From UBA2387 sp019454665 (GTDB lineage Bacteria; Armatimonadota; Fimbriimonadia; Fimbriimonadales; Fimbriimonadaceae), in the NCBI GenBank assembly GCA_045862995.1, contig BTVX01000005.1, positions 62,001 to 126,000 on the forward strand: a stretch of 64,000 bases of DNA. Reading direction: 5' to 3'. Of this stretch, positions 53,951-62,247 are shown piece after piece. The notes under the pieces were generated by a model that made no database searches, was not told where the DNA came from, and worked only from the letters and a program-made list of their open reading frames with translations. Within the stretch, counting starts at the first letter, position 1. Each line of letters opens with the position of its first letter. A program made the position numbers and the translations under genes.

Positions 53951-54500
53951 TTTGTTAGGTGGGGTTTGGTGGGGCTAGGTTGAGTGAGGTTTAGTTCGGA
54001 GCTAGTCAAGATCACCGCCTGCTGCGTTGGCATCGTATCCAGCGACCGGTTCGCACACCGCAGAATCCTGAATCCTGCGCATCAAGTTCGTCAGTTTGGT
54101 CCCGAGCGCCCCGATTCTCTTGTAGAACTCAGGGGCCATGGGCGCGTAACCGATTCGCTCGGCCAAGAGCAGATGGGTTTCAAGTTCATTGAGAGACCCC
54201 TTGGCGACGCGCAAGAACTGGATGTAGGATTTGGACGAGTCCCGACCGTACCCCTCGGCGATGTTTGCTGGGATTGACCCGGCACACCTTCGAATCTGCT
54301 GCCCGAGGGCGAACTGTTCGATTTGCGGAAGGCCTTGGCAATACAGGCAGGCGTCAGCGGCGATGCCCATCGCCATCTGCCAGACGACCAAGCCCCGGAA
54401 GCCAGACTCGCGTGCCAACTCTGGAAACTCGGCCCGACCTTCCATTAGCCCACCACCATCACCGAACACGACCGAACTCAACCGAACTCAACCGAACCCG
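53951..54500 (-). mobile_element. IVS-like element C: inverted 10-bp arrays flanking a four-helix-bundle gene
   Basis: Left array 53951-54000 has five units (GTTAGGTGGG, GTTTGGTGGG, GCTAGGTTGA, GTGAGGTTTA, GTTCGGAGCT). Right array 54461-54500 has four units in reverse orientation (ACCGAACACG, ACCGAACTCA twice, ACCGAACCCG). The S23-family gene lies between them, its stop codon almost touching the left array. The arrays share their units with elements A and B, which have no gene. The element separates groES from groEL. Mobility is an inference; no direct repeat of a target site was seen. Confidence 0.45.
54002..54445 (-). CDS. four-helix-bundle protein (S23 / 23S rRNA-intervening-sequence protein family)
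   Basis: A 147-residue protein of the four-helix-bundle family first seen in the intervening sequences of 23S rRNA (Leptospira, Coxiella) and related to the Avd proteins of diversity-generating retroelements. The typical blocks are visible: FRGLVVWQMAMGIA, a QQIRRCAGSIPANIAEGYGR centre, and FLRVAKGSLNELETHLLLAERIG. Family members are basic and thought to bind nucleic acid. It is co-directional with and between groES and groEL. I chose the ATG at 54445; a TTG at 54481 would translate into the repeat array. Confidence 0.85.
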   Translation of the reverse strand: MEGRAEFPELARESGFRGLVVWQMAMGIAADACLYCQGLPQIEQFALGQQIRRCAGSIPANIAEGYGRDSSKSYIQFLRVAKGSLNELETHLLLAERIGYAPMAPEFYKRIGALGTKLTNLMRRIQDSAVCEPVAGYDANAAGGDLD

Positions 54501-54506
54501 CCCCGC

Positions 54507-54812
54507 TCAGGCTCCGACCTTCGCTCCCTCCAGGACGGCGAGGATGTCTTCGGCGCGAAGGATCACGTAGTCCTTGCCGCCGACGTTGACTTCGGTGCCG
54601 CTGTACTTGCCGTAGAGAACGGTGTCGCCGACGGCCACGTCGACCGGCGCGAGTTGACCGCTGTCCAGGCGCTTGCCGGGTCCGACGGCGAGGACGGTGC
54701 CGCGCTGGGGCTTCTCTTGGGCCGTGTCGGGGAGGTAGATGCCGCTCGCGGTCTGCTGCTCCTTCGATGCGGCCTCGACGATGATGCGATCGTGAAGCGG
54801 TTTCAGGTTCAT
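54507..54812 (-). CDS. groES: co-chaperonin GroES
   Basis: A 101-residue GroES. MNLKPLHDRIIVEA opens the protein, the mobile loop is in the KEQQTASGIYLPDTAQEKPQ region, and GDTVLYGKYSGTEV and YVILRAEDILAVLE close the barrel. It caps the GroEL ring. The start was set at the Met after which the sequence matches the family; the longer frame is promoter DNA. GGAG lies 8 nt before the ATG. A degenerate CIRCE operator covers its promoter. Confidence 0.96.
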   Translation of the reverse strand: MNLKPLHDRIIVEAASKEQQTASGIYLPDTAQEKPQRGTVLAVGPGKRLDSGQLAPVDVAVGDTVLYGKYSGTEVNVGGKDYVILRAEDILAVLEGAKVGA

Positions 54813-54868
54813 TCTTGATGCTCCGATGATTCGAGTGCCGGACGCGCACCGCGCGATCCGGCGTCGGA

Positions 54869-54904
54869 TTGGCAGTATACCGCCGAGAGTGCTAATATGT
54901 CCCC
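54869..54904 (-). promoter_or_regulatory. groES promoter with a degenerate CIRCE (HrcA) operator
   Basis: One CIRCE half, GAGTGCTAA (54887-54895), is perfect. Nine nt away, the expected spacing, TTGGCAGTA (54869-54877) matches the other half TTAGCACTC at 6 of 9 positions. On the minus strand GGGACA (54904-54899) and TATACT (54879-54874) form a promoter with an 18-nt spacer that the operator overlaps. HrcA repression of groES is therefore likely. Confidence 0.7.
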
Positions 54905-54977
54905 GGGACCTTGGTTCTATCCGACCCTGATGCGTGCCGAGAAGGAATCTACAGACACAGCCCAGAATAATCCGCGC

Positions 54978-57587
54978 ATGTCCATGAAACGTCGTCTCCT
55001 GGGGCCCGCGATTCTGCTGGCCATCGCCGTCATGGCTCCGGCGCAAGATACGGCTCGACCCTCAACCGCCGACCTGTTGGCCCCCTTCCAGTTCCGTTCC
55101 GTCGGCCCATCGGTGACGGGCGGGCGGATTGTAGACATCGAAGTCCACCCGAGCCAGCCCAACACCATCTACGCGGCGGCGGCCTCCGGTGGCCTTTGGA
55201 AGTCCACCAACAACGCCACGACGTGGAAGCCGATTTTCGACGACAAGCCGACGATTTCGATCGGCGACGTCGCGATCGCGCCTTCCGACCCCAACATCTT
55301 GTGGCTTGGCACCGGCGAGCACAACAACCAGCGCTCGGCCCACTTCGGCGATGGCGTCTACAAGTCCACCGACGGGGGCGAAACGTGGACCAACATGGGC
55401 CTGCGCGAGAGCAACCGAGTCGGGCGCATCGTCATTGATTCCAAAGACCCCAACGTGGTCTATGTCGCGGCCAGCGGCTACCTCTACAAGGAGGGCGGCG
55501 ATCGAGGCGTTTTCAAGACGACCGACGGCGGCCAGTCGTGGACCAAGGTGCTCGAGGGCGAGAACGCCACCACGGGCTTCATCGAGATCGTTCAAGACCC
55601 GAACAACAACCGCGTGCTCTACGCCGCAGCCTACGACCGGCTCAGGCGCGCCTGGTTCATCCGCGACTACGGTCCCGGCACGAAACTCTACAAGACGACC
55701 GACGCCGGCCGCACTTGGAAGCCGATCATGAAGGGCATCGCCGAGAGCGCTCAGAATGGGCGCATCGGCCTCACCATCTCGCCCAAGAACCCCCGCATTC
55801 TCTACGCCATCGTGGACAACCTCGACCGTGAAGTCGGCGCGGCAATCTACCGAACCGACAACGGCGGCGAGGAGTGGAAGAGGACCCACGAAGGGCGCGG
55901 CCCCGGCACCAGCTACTACTACGCCCAAATCCGGGTGGACCCGAACAACCCCGACACGGTCTACAACCTGAACGTCGCCATGACCCGCAGCGACGACGGC
56001 GGCAAGACGTGGAACCGCGTGGACAATCGGGTCCACGTGGATCACCACGCCCTTTGGATAGACCCCTTGAACAGCAACCGGCTGCTCATGGGCAACGACG
56101 GCGGATTCTATCGCAGCTACGACCGTGGTGCGACGTGGGAGTTCGTGGACAACCTGCCGATCGCCCAGTTCTATGCGGTGGGCGCGGACAACGCCGTTCC
56201 CTACAACGTGATGGGCGGGCTTCAGGACAACGGCGTGTGGCACGGGCCTTCGCGCACGCGCTCACCAAGCGGCATCGCCAACAAGCACTGGATCAATCTG
56301 CTCGGCGGCGACGGATTCTACACCGTGCCCGACCCCGACGACCCGAACACGATCTACACCAGTTCGCAGTTCGGCGCGGTCGCCCGCGTGGACGTCGCCC
56401 AACGCACGTCGCGCAGCATCAGGCCCCGGGAACAGGGTCAGCGGGCCAACTGGATGTCGCCGTTCATCACGTCCCCGCACAACCCCAAGATCGTCTACTG
56501 GGGAGCGAACAAGCTCTACAAGACGCTCAATCGTGGCAACTCGTGGGAGGCCATCAGCCCCGATCTCTCGACGCAGGACGCCGAGCGCCTTCGCGGCAAC
56601 GTTCCCCACTGCACGATCACCACGATTGACGAGAGTCCGCGCAAGGCCGGCGTCATGTGGGTGGGCACCGATGATGGCAACGTGTGGGTGACCCAGGACG
56701 GCGGAGTCAACTGGAAGCAGGTGGACGCCAACATCGGCGCGCCCAAGTGGTGGGTCAGCCGGGTGGTCGCCTCGCCCCACGATGCCGCGACCGCGTTTGT
56801 GACGATCACTGGCTTCCGCGAGGACGAGTTCGAGCCGCACCTGTACAAGACCACCGATTACGGCGCGACGTGGACCAACCTGAGCGCCGGGCTGCCGAAG
56901 GAGCAGATCTCCGTCGTGCGGCAGGATGCGATCAACGCCAACCTGCTCGTCGTGGGCACCGAAACGGGATGCCACATCTCGCTCGACGGGGGCGCGACGT
57001 GGTCCAAGTTCATGAACGGCATGCCCACCAACGCGTGCCAAGACCTCCTGATCCACCCTCGCGAGGGCGATCTGGTCGTGGGCACGCACGGGCGGGGCAT
57101 CTTCATCGCCAACATCTCGCCTCTGCGGCAGCTCACCGATCAGGTTCTCGACAAGAGCGCGCATCTGTTCCGACCGGACCGCGCACTCGCGTTCAACAAC
57201 ATCTCGGACATGTTCGATGCCTTCCAGGGCCACCAGCGGTACACGGCACCGAACCCCGAAGGGGGAGCGGCCATCGCCTACTACCTGAAGGCCGAAACCG
57301 AGGGCGTGACGATCACGGTCCACGATGTGACGGGTGCGACGATCGGGCGCATCGCCTCGCCTCCCGGCAAGGCGGGCATCAACGTGGTGCGATGGAACAT
57401 GCGGCGCGGCGGCGGAGGCGGCCCCGGCGGGGGCGGAGGGGGCGCGATGGTGCCGGCGGGCCAGTATCTGGTCAAGATGACCATCGGCGAGACCACCGAG
57501 CAGCAGATCCTCGTCGTCGAGGACTGGGATCGCAGTTCGTCCACCGGTGCGGGCACCGACGACGATCCCGACGGCGACGGGATCTAG
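54978..57587 (+). CDS. secreted BNR/sortilin-type beta-propeller protein
   Basis: An 869-residue exported protein. A signal peptide spans about 1-24 from the second Met (MKRRLLGPAILLAIAV). The body is made of BNR-like repeats, recognisable by recurring SGGLWKSTNNATTW, KSTDGGETW, KTTDGGQSW and SRSYDRGATW-type blades, as in VPS10/sortilin-like and ycf48-type propellers. A Gly-rich linker follows near 810-820, then a short immunoglobulin-like end. Function unknown; related proteins are surface binders or glycosidase-like. The longer frame to 54897 would overlap the groES operator, so the Met at 54978 (or 54984) is preferred. Confidence 0.85.
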   Translation: MSMKRRLLGPAILLAIAVMAPAQDTARPSTADLLAPFQFRSVGPSVTGGRIVDIEVHPSQPNTIYAAAASGGLWKSTNNATTWKPIFDDKPTISIGDVAIAPSDPNILWLGTGEHNNQRSAHFGDGVYKSTDGGETWTNMGLRESNRVGRIVIDSKDPNVVYVAASGYLYKEGGDRGVFKTTDGGQSWTKVLEGENATTGFIEIVQDPNNNRVLYAAAYDRLRRAWFIRDYGPGTKLYKTTDAGRTWKPIMKGIAESAQNGRIGLTISPKNPRILYAIVDNLDREVGAAIYRTDNGGEEWKRTHEGRGPGTSYYYAQIRVDPNNPDTVYNLNVAMTRSDDGGKTWNRVDNRVHVDHHALWIDPLNSNRLLMGNDGGFYRSYDRGATWEFVDNLPIAQFYAVGADNAVPYNVMGGLQDNGVWHGPSRTRSPSGIANKHWINLLGGDGFYTVPDPDDPNTIYTSSQFGAVARVDVAQRTSRSIRPREQGQRANWMSPFITSPHNPKIVYWGANKLYKTLNRGNSWEAISPDLSTQDAERLRGNVPHCTITTIDESPRKAGVMWVGTDDGNVWVTQDGGVNWKQVDANIGAPKWWVSRVVASPHDAATAFVTITGFREDEFEPHLYKTTDYGATWTNLSAGLPKEQISVVRQDAINANLLVVGTETGCHISLDGGATWSKFMNGMPTNACQDLLIHPREGDLVVGTHGRGIFIANISPLRQLTDQVLDKSAHLFRPDRALAFNNISDMFDAFQGHQRYTAPNPEGGAAIAYYLKAETEGVTITVHDVTGATIGRIASPPGKAGINVVRWNMRRGGGGGPGGGGGGAMVPAGQYLVKMTIGETTEQQILVVEDWDRSSSTGAGTDDDPDGDGI

Positions 57588-57604
57588 TCCCCTTCGCGAA
57601 GGCT

Positions 57605-57637
57605 GCGGTTGGGAGTCCCAGAGCGACTCCCAACCGC
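57605..57637 (+). terminator. perfect hairpin after the BNR protein gene
   Basis: GCGGTTGGGAGTC (57605-57617) and GACTCCCAACCGC (57625-57637) form a 13-bp stem without mismatch around a 7-nt loop, 17 nt after the stop codon. There is no T-run, so it could be an mRNA-end or processing structure. Confidence 0.6.
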
Positions 57638-57700
57638 GCCTCTAGACAAACGTCCCTGCTCCGGCAGGAAGGTCGCGCACGCGTGCCCAATTCCGGAGAG

Positions 57701-58687
57701 ATGACCACCGTTCGCCTTGGTATGATCGGTTGTGGAGGCATCGCCCGCCACCACATGAATCAGCTTCGCGACGTCCCCGAAGCGCAGATCGTCGCCCTCG
57801 CCGACCCCAGCGACGAGCAGATCGCCCGTTGCAAGCGAGACTTCCCCGCTCTTGCCGACGTCCCCGTCTTCGCGGACTACCGCGAGATGCTCGAGAAGGT
57901 CGAGTGCGACGCCGTCGAGATCAGCACGCCGCACACCCAGCACACCCAGCAGGTGCTCGACAGCTTCGCCAAGGGGCTCCACGTGATGTGCGAGAAGCCT
58001 TTGGCCACGACCACGGCCGACTGTCGAAAGCTGGTGGCCGCCATGAACGAGACGGGCAAGGTCGGCCTGCTGGCCTACCAGCGGCACTACGTGCCCATGT
58101 ACCAAGTCATCCGCGACCGCATCGCCTCGGGCGCGTACGGCGAGGTCAACTTCTTCAGCGCCGTGCTCGGCCAGGCGTGGAAGCGAGGGACTGCGGGCTC
58201 GTGGCGGCAGGACCCCGCGCTCTCGGGGGGCGGCCAGATCAACGACTCGGGCAGCCACGTGGTGGACATGATGCTGTACACGACCGGCGTTCTCCCTGCC
58301 GAGGTCACGGCCTATCAGGACAATCGCGAGACGCCGGTGGACATTGACTCGGCCGTCTCGATCAAGTTCGAAAACGGCGCCTTGGGCAACATCTCCGTGC
58401 TCGGCGACTTCCCCGCATGGCACGAGGATTTCACCATCGGTTGCACGCGCGGCGGCTTCTTGGTGCGCTACGGCGAACTCACGATCGTGGAGAACGACGG
58501 CTCGAAGTACGTGGCCAAGGACCTGCGCGGCGGCAGCAACCCCGACCGGAACTTCATCAACGCCATTTTGGGCCGCGAACCCGTGCTTTCGACGTTCGAG
58601 GCGGCGCTCGAGGTCATCCACTTCACCGAAGCGGTCTGGCGCTCGGCCGAGTTGGGCGGCAAGCCGGTGCGGCTGGCCGATATCTGA
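57701..58687 (+). CDS. Gfo/Idh/MocA family oxidoreductase
   Basis: A 328-residue NAD(P)-dependent dehydrogenase. The Rossmann motif is GCGGIARHH near 10-18, the catalytic Lys lies in CEKPLA, and GGGQINDSGSHVVD is the typical C-terminal domain motif. It oxidises or epimerises a sugar or inositol; the substrate is not predictable. The start follows GGAGAG; the much longer frame upstream is antisense or shadow. It is followed after 148 nt by purF. That gap holds a small GTCTG/CAGAC stem (58729-58745) and a copy of the GGGTGCCAC motif. Confidence 0.9.
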   Translation: MTTVRLGMIGCGGIARHHMNQLRDVPEAQIVALADPSDEQIARCKRDFPALADVPVFADYREMLEKVECDAVEISTPHTQHTQQVLDSFAKGLHVMCEKPLATTTADCRKLVAAMNETGKVGLLAYQRHYVPMYQVIRDRIASGAYGEVNFFSAVLGQAWKRGTAGSWRQDPALSGGGQINDSGSHVVDMMLYTTGVLPAEVTAYQDNRETPVDIDSAVSIKFENGALGNISVLGDFPAWHEDFTIGCTRGGFLVRYGELTIVENDGSKYVAKDLRGGSNPDRNFINAILGREPVLSTFEAALEVIHFTEAVWRSAELGGKPVRLADI

Positions 58688-58835
58688 CCCCAAGCCTAGG
58701 GTGCCACGGCCTGTCCGGGCCCGTCCCCGTCTGGTTCGGGCAGACCGTGCCCTTCTTGCGGGCCGACCCGGGCGGCGGTGGCTTGAGGCCGCGCGGCGGG
58801 AGGCGGCCCCATGGAGGCGGGATATACTCGTCCCC

Positions 58836-60299
58836 ATGACCTCGACCTCGGACCATCCCAAAGAGGAGTGTGGAGTCCTCGGCATCCACGCTCCAGGGCG
58901 CGAGGCGGCGAGGTTGGCGTTCTTCGGGCTGTTCGCCCTCCAACACCGAGGCCAGGAATCGGCGGGAATCGCAGTCGCCAACGGCTCCCGCGTGCGCATG
59001 CACAAGGACATGGGCCTTGTCAGCCAGGTGTTCAACGAGGAGACCCTCCGCACCATGGATGGCGGCATGGCCATCGGCCACACGCGCTACAGCACCACGG
59101 GCGCAAGCGTCCTGCGCAACGCCCAGCCCGTCTACTGCCAGAGCCTCGTCGGCGACATCGCCGTGGCCCACAACGGCAACCTCATCAACACGCGCGAACT
59201 GCGCGAGGAGATGGAGGACGAGGGCGAGCACTTCGACAGCACGAGCGACTCCGAGATCATCGCGCGCCTGATCGTCCGATACCTTGACGAAGGCCCTGAA
59301 GAAGCCGTTCGTCGCGCCATGGCGCGCATCCGGGGAGCGTACTCCTGCACCGTTCTCACGCCGACCACGCTGCTCGCCTTTCGCGATCCGTTCGGCATTC
59401 GCCCGCTGGTCACGGGGTCGCTGCCCGATGGCGGAACCGTCGTGGCGAGCGAGACGTGCGCGTTCGGCCCGCTAGGCGCGACCGTGGAACGCGAGCTCGA
59501 TCCCGGCGAGATGGCCATCGTGGACGCCCGTGGCGTGCGCTACGCCCAAGGGGCGCCCCAAGTCAGGCCCGCGATGTGCCTGTTCGAGTTCATCTACTTC
59601 GCCCGGCCCGACAGCACGATGTACGGCCAACCGCTTTACTCGGTCCGCGAGCGCATGGGCGCGCATCTGGCCCGCGAACACCCTGTCGAAGCCGACATCG
59701 TGGTGCCGGTGCCCGACAGCGGCATCCCGGCGGCCCTAGGCTTCTCGGCGGAATCGGGCATCCCGTTCCGCGAGGGGATGACCAAGAGCCGCTACATCCA
59801 CCGCACGTTCATCCAACCGGACCAGAGCATGAGGCAGATGGGCGTGCGCATGAAACTCACCCCGTTGGCCCACCACATCGAAGGCCAGCGTGTGGTGTTG
59901 GTGGACGATTCGATCGTTCGAGCGACCACCACGACGCAGATCGTCAAGATGATGTTCGAGTCCGGGGCCAAAGAGGTGCACGTGCGCATCACGGCCCCGC
60001 CGATCACGCACCCATGCTTCTACGGAATTGACATGGCTTCCCGCTCGGAACTCGCCGCCGCCCGCATGACCGTGGACGAGATCCGCGAGCACCTCGGGGC
60101 GACGTCCCTGGGCTACCTCTCGATAGATGGCGCGGTCGGAGCCGTGGGCAAGGGCAGGGACCACTTTTGCCTGGCTTGCTTCGGGGCCGGCTACCCGCTC
60201 GCCGTGCCCTCGGAAGTCCGCAAGACGGCGTTCGAAGAAGACCACGTGGGCGTCATGGCGGCGGTGTCGTCCGGCCAGCCCAAGCTCTTCGATTCGTGA
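58836..60299 (+). CDS. purF: amidophosphoribosyltransferase
   Basis: A 487-residue enzyme catalysing the first committed step of purine synthesis. Residue 12 is the glutaminase Cys after a short propeptide (EECGVLGIH). The PRPP motif VVLVDDSIVRATTTTQIV is present. Cys248, Cys394, Cys445 and Cys448 match the four ligands of the [4Fe-4S] cluster found in the Bacillus-type enzyme. Length fits. A TATACT hexamer at 58823-58828 is 7 nt before the ATG, suggesting a leaderless transcript. Confidence 0.95.
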   Translation: MTSTSDHPKEECGVLGIHAPGREAARLAFFGLFALQHRGQESAGIAVANGSRVRMHKDMGLVSQVFNEETLRTMDGGMAIGHTRYSTTGASVLRNAQPVYCQSLVGDIAVAHNGNLINTRELREEMEDEGEHFDSTSDSEIIARLIVRYLDEGPEEAVRRAMARIRGAYSCTVLTPTTLLAFRDPFGIRPLVTGSLPDGGTVVASETCAFGPLGATVERELDPGEMAIVDARGVRYAQGAPQVRPAMCLFEFIYFARPDSTMYGQPLYSVRERMGAHLAREHPVEADIVVPVPDSGIPAALGFSAESGIPFREGMTKSRYIHRTFIQPDQSMRQMGVRMKLTPLAHHIEGQRVVLVDDSIVRATTTTQIVKMMFESGAKEVHVRITAPPITHPCFYGIDMASRSELAAARMTVDEIREHLGATSLGYLSIDGAVGAVGKGRDHFCLACFGAGYPLAVPSEVRKTAFEEDHVGVMAAVSSGQPKLFDS

Positions 60300-60316
60300 T
60301 CGGCTAATCTGGGCCG

Positions 60317-61252
60317 ATGACCACCTTCGCCTTGCCGCAGACCGACCTCGTCGGATCGCGTCTGGCCTACGGATGCATGCGCATCGCGGGAGTCTGGGAC
60401 CCCAATGCCGTCACCGCCGAGCACGAAGCCGCCGGGCGACGCGCCCTCCTCGCCGCCTACGAGGCGGGATACACCCTGTTCGACCACGCCGACATCTACA
60501 GCCGGGGCGCTTGCGAGACGATCCACGGCAACCTGCTCGCCGAATCCCCCTCGCTGCGCGCCCAAACCATCCTCGCGACCAAGTGCGGCATCCGGTTTCC
60601 CGGGGACCCCAACCACGATTCACCCCACCGGTACGACTTCCGCGCCGAACACATCGTGTGGTCCTGCGATCAATCGCTGCGCCGGCTCCGCGTGGACACA
60701 CTCGACATCTACCAGTTGCACCGTCCCGACTACCTGATGAACCCGGACGAGGTGGCGGCAGCGTTCGAACAGCTCAAGGAGGCGGGCAAAGTCCGCTGGT
60801 TCGGCGTGAGCAACTTCCTGCCCAGCAAGGTGGAGGCGTTGCAGAGCCGCTTGAGGTTCCCCCTGATCGTCAACCAAGTCGAAATCCACCTCGGTCAGCT
60901 GGCCTGCTTCGAGGACGGCACGCTCGACCAATGTCTGACGCGCCGCATCACCCCGTTGGCGTGGAGCCCGCTGGGTGGTGGCTGGCTGGGCGCGGGAAGG
61001 GAAGCACCCGCCAACCCGTCGCATCTGGCCGCGCTGGTGGACCTGATGGACGCGATGGCCGAAGTCTACGGCGTCACGCGAACGGAGGTCGCCCTGCGCT
61101 GGCTCCTCGCCCACCCGTCGGGGATCGTGCCGATCGTGGGCTCGACGCGGCCCGAGGCCATCCGGCAAGCCGTGCACGCACTGGACGAGCCGATGGGCTA
61201 CGAGGATTGGTACCGCCTCCTGGTCGCGGCACGTGGAGAGGGCTTGCCTTAG
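60317..61252 (+). CDS. aldo/keto reductase
   Basis: A 311-residue aldo/keto reductase. The catalytic tetrad is Asp and Tyr in FDHADIYS, Lys in LATKCGI and His in YQLHRPD. PLGGGWLG and VGSTRPEAIRQAV form the cofactor end. It differs from the copy at 29599 and is closer to the YdhF-like group. A TAATCT hexamer is 6 nt before the ATG. The next gene starts directly at its stop (TAG-GTG), so the two are translationally coupled. Confidence 0.88.
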   Translation: MTTFALPQTDLVGSRLAYGCMRIAGVWDPNAVTAEHEAAGRRALLAAYEAGYTLFDHADIYSRGACETIHGNLLAESPSLRAQTILATKCGIRFPGDPNHDSPHRYDFRAEHIVWSCDQSLRRLRVDTLDIYQLHRPDYLMNPDEVAAAFEQLKEAGKVRWFGVSNFLPSKVEALQSRLRFPLIVNQVEIHLGQLACFEDGTLDQCLTRRITPLAWSPLGGGWLGAGREAPANPSHLAALVDLMDAMAEVYGVTRTEVALRWLLAHPSGIVPIVGSTRPEAIRQAVHALDEPMGYEDWYRLLVAARGEGLP

Positions 61253-62182
61253 GTGGTCCACTTCTCGAACCCGCCCGAACCGGCCCTTCGGGAACGCATC
61301 GCAGAAGCCTTGGGCGAGTCGGTCCGCTTCGGCGGCGAACCCGGCCCCGACACGCGATGGCTGGTCAATGGGAGTCCCTCGACGCTCGACGGCATGCCGC
61401 TCTTGGAAGGCGTGATCATCCCTTGGGCGGGGGTGCCGCGCAAGACCCTGGAACTCGCCCGCGAGCGTGGCGTCGCCCTCTATAACCTGCACCACAACGC
61501 CCACGCGACCGCCGAGATGGCCCTGTCCCTGCTCTTTGCGGCGGCCCGTGGCCTAACGGCTTTGGACCGCCGGTTGCGCGTGGGCGATTGGTCCAACCGT
61601 ACCGGCGTCAGGAACGGCGTCCAACTCTACGGCAAGACGGTGGCGGTCCTGGGCTACGGCGCGATCGGACGGCATGTGGGCCAAGTTTGCCGAGCGATGG
61701 GGATGGGCGTGGTCGGCATCAAACGAACCGCCGGCAAGGTGGATGGGGTCGAGTGCTTTGGCGTCGCGGACCTCCATGCGGCGCTGTCGCGGGCCCATGC
61801 CTTGGTGATCTGCGCTCCGGGCACGGAGAGCACGACGGGCCTCATCGGTCGCGCAGCAATCGAAGCGTTGCGCGAGCCCCGGTTGCTCGTGAACGTGGGG
61901 CGCGGCGCGATCGTGGAAGAACAAGCCCTGCACCATACTCTGGCCGACGGTACGTTGCATGCGGCGGGATTGGACGTCTGGTACCGCTACCCCAAGGGCG
62001 ACGAGCCCTGCTTCCCATCGGCCTTCCCGATCCACGAAATGCCCAACGTCGTCCTCTCGCCACACACCGGAGGCGGGACCCGAGAGAGCGAAGAACTGCG
62101 GGCCGAAGCGCTGATCGAACTGGTGGGCGCGTTGATCGCGGGCGAACGTCCGCCGGCAGTGGACTTCGAATCGGGATACTGA
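61253..62182 (+). CDS. D-isomer-specific 2-hydroxyacid dehydrogenase family protein
   Basis: A 309-residue NAD-dependent dehydrogenase. The dinucleotide motif is GYGAIGRHVG, with the catalytic Arg in NVGRGAIVEE and His in LSPHTGGGT. The N-terminal part is short, as in hydroxypyruvate reductase-like members. The start is a GTG immediately after the stop of the preceding reductase. A 65-nt gap follows before the last gene. Confidence 0.85.
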   Translation: MVHFSNPPEPALRERIAEALGESVRFGGEPGPDTRWLVNGSPSTLDGMPLLEGVIIPWAGVPRKTLELARERGVALYNLHHNAHATAEMALSLLFAAARGLTALDRRLRVGDWSNRTGVRNGVQLYGKTVAVLGYGAIGRHVGQVCRAMGMGVVGIKRTAGKVDGVECFGVADLHAALSRAHALVICAPGTESTTGLIGRAAIEALREPRLLVNVGRGAIVEEQALHHTLADGTLHAAGLDVWYRYPKGDEPCFPSAFPIHEMPNVVLSPHTGGGTRESEELRAEALIELVGALIAGERPPAVDFESGY

Positions 62183-62247
62183 GACGCGAGGCGCTCAGGA
62201 GCTGGCCAGCGCCCGTGCCGGGCAACGGGTAACCTGCGCAACCTGCC

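Noticed and set aside
54002..54445. Avd of a diversity-generating retroelement
   Set aside because: The fold is related, but no reverse transcriptase, template repeat or variable repeat was found near it.
61253..62182. Fusion with the preceding aldo/keto reductase
   Set aside because: A TAG stop separates them exactly before the GTG start, and each has a complete family-length protein.
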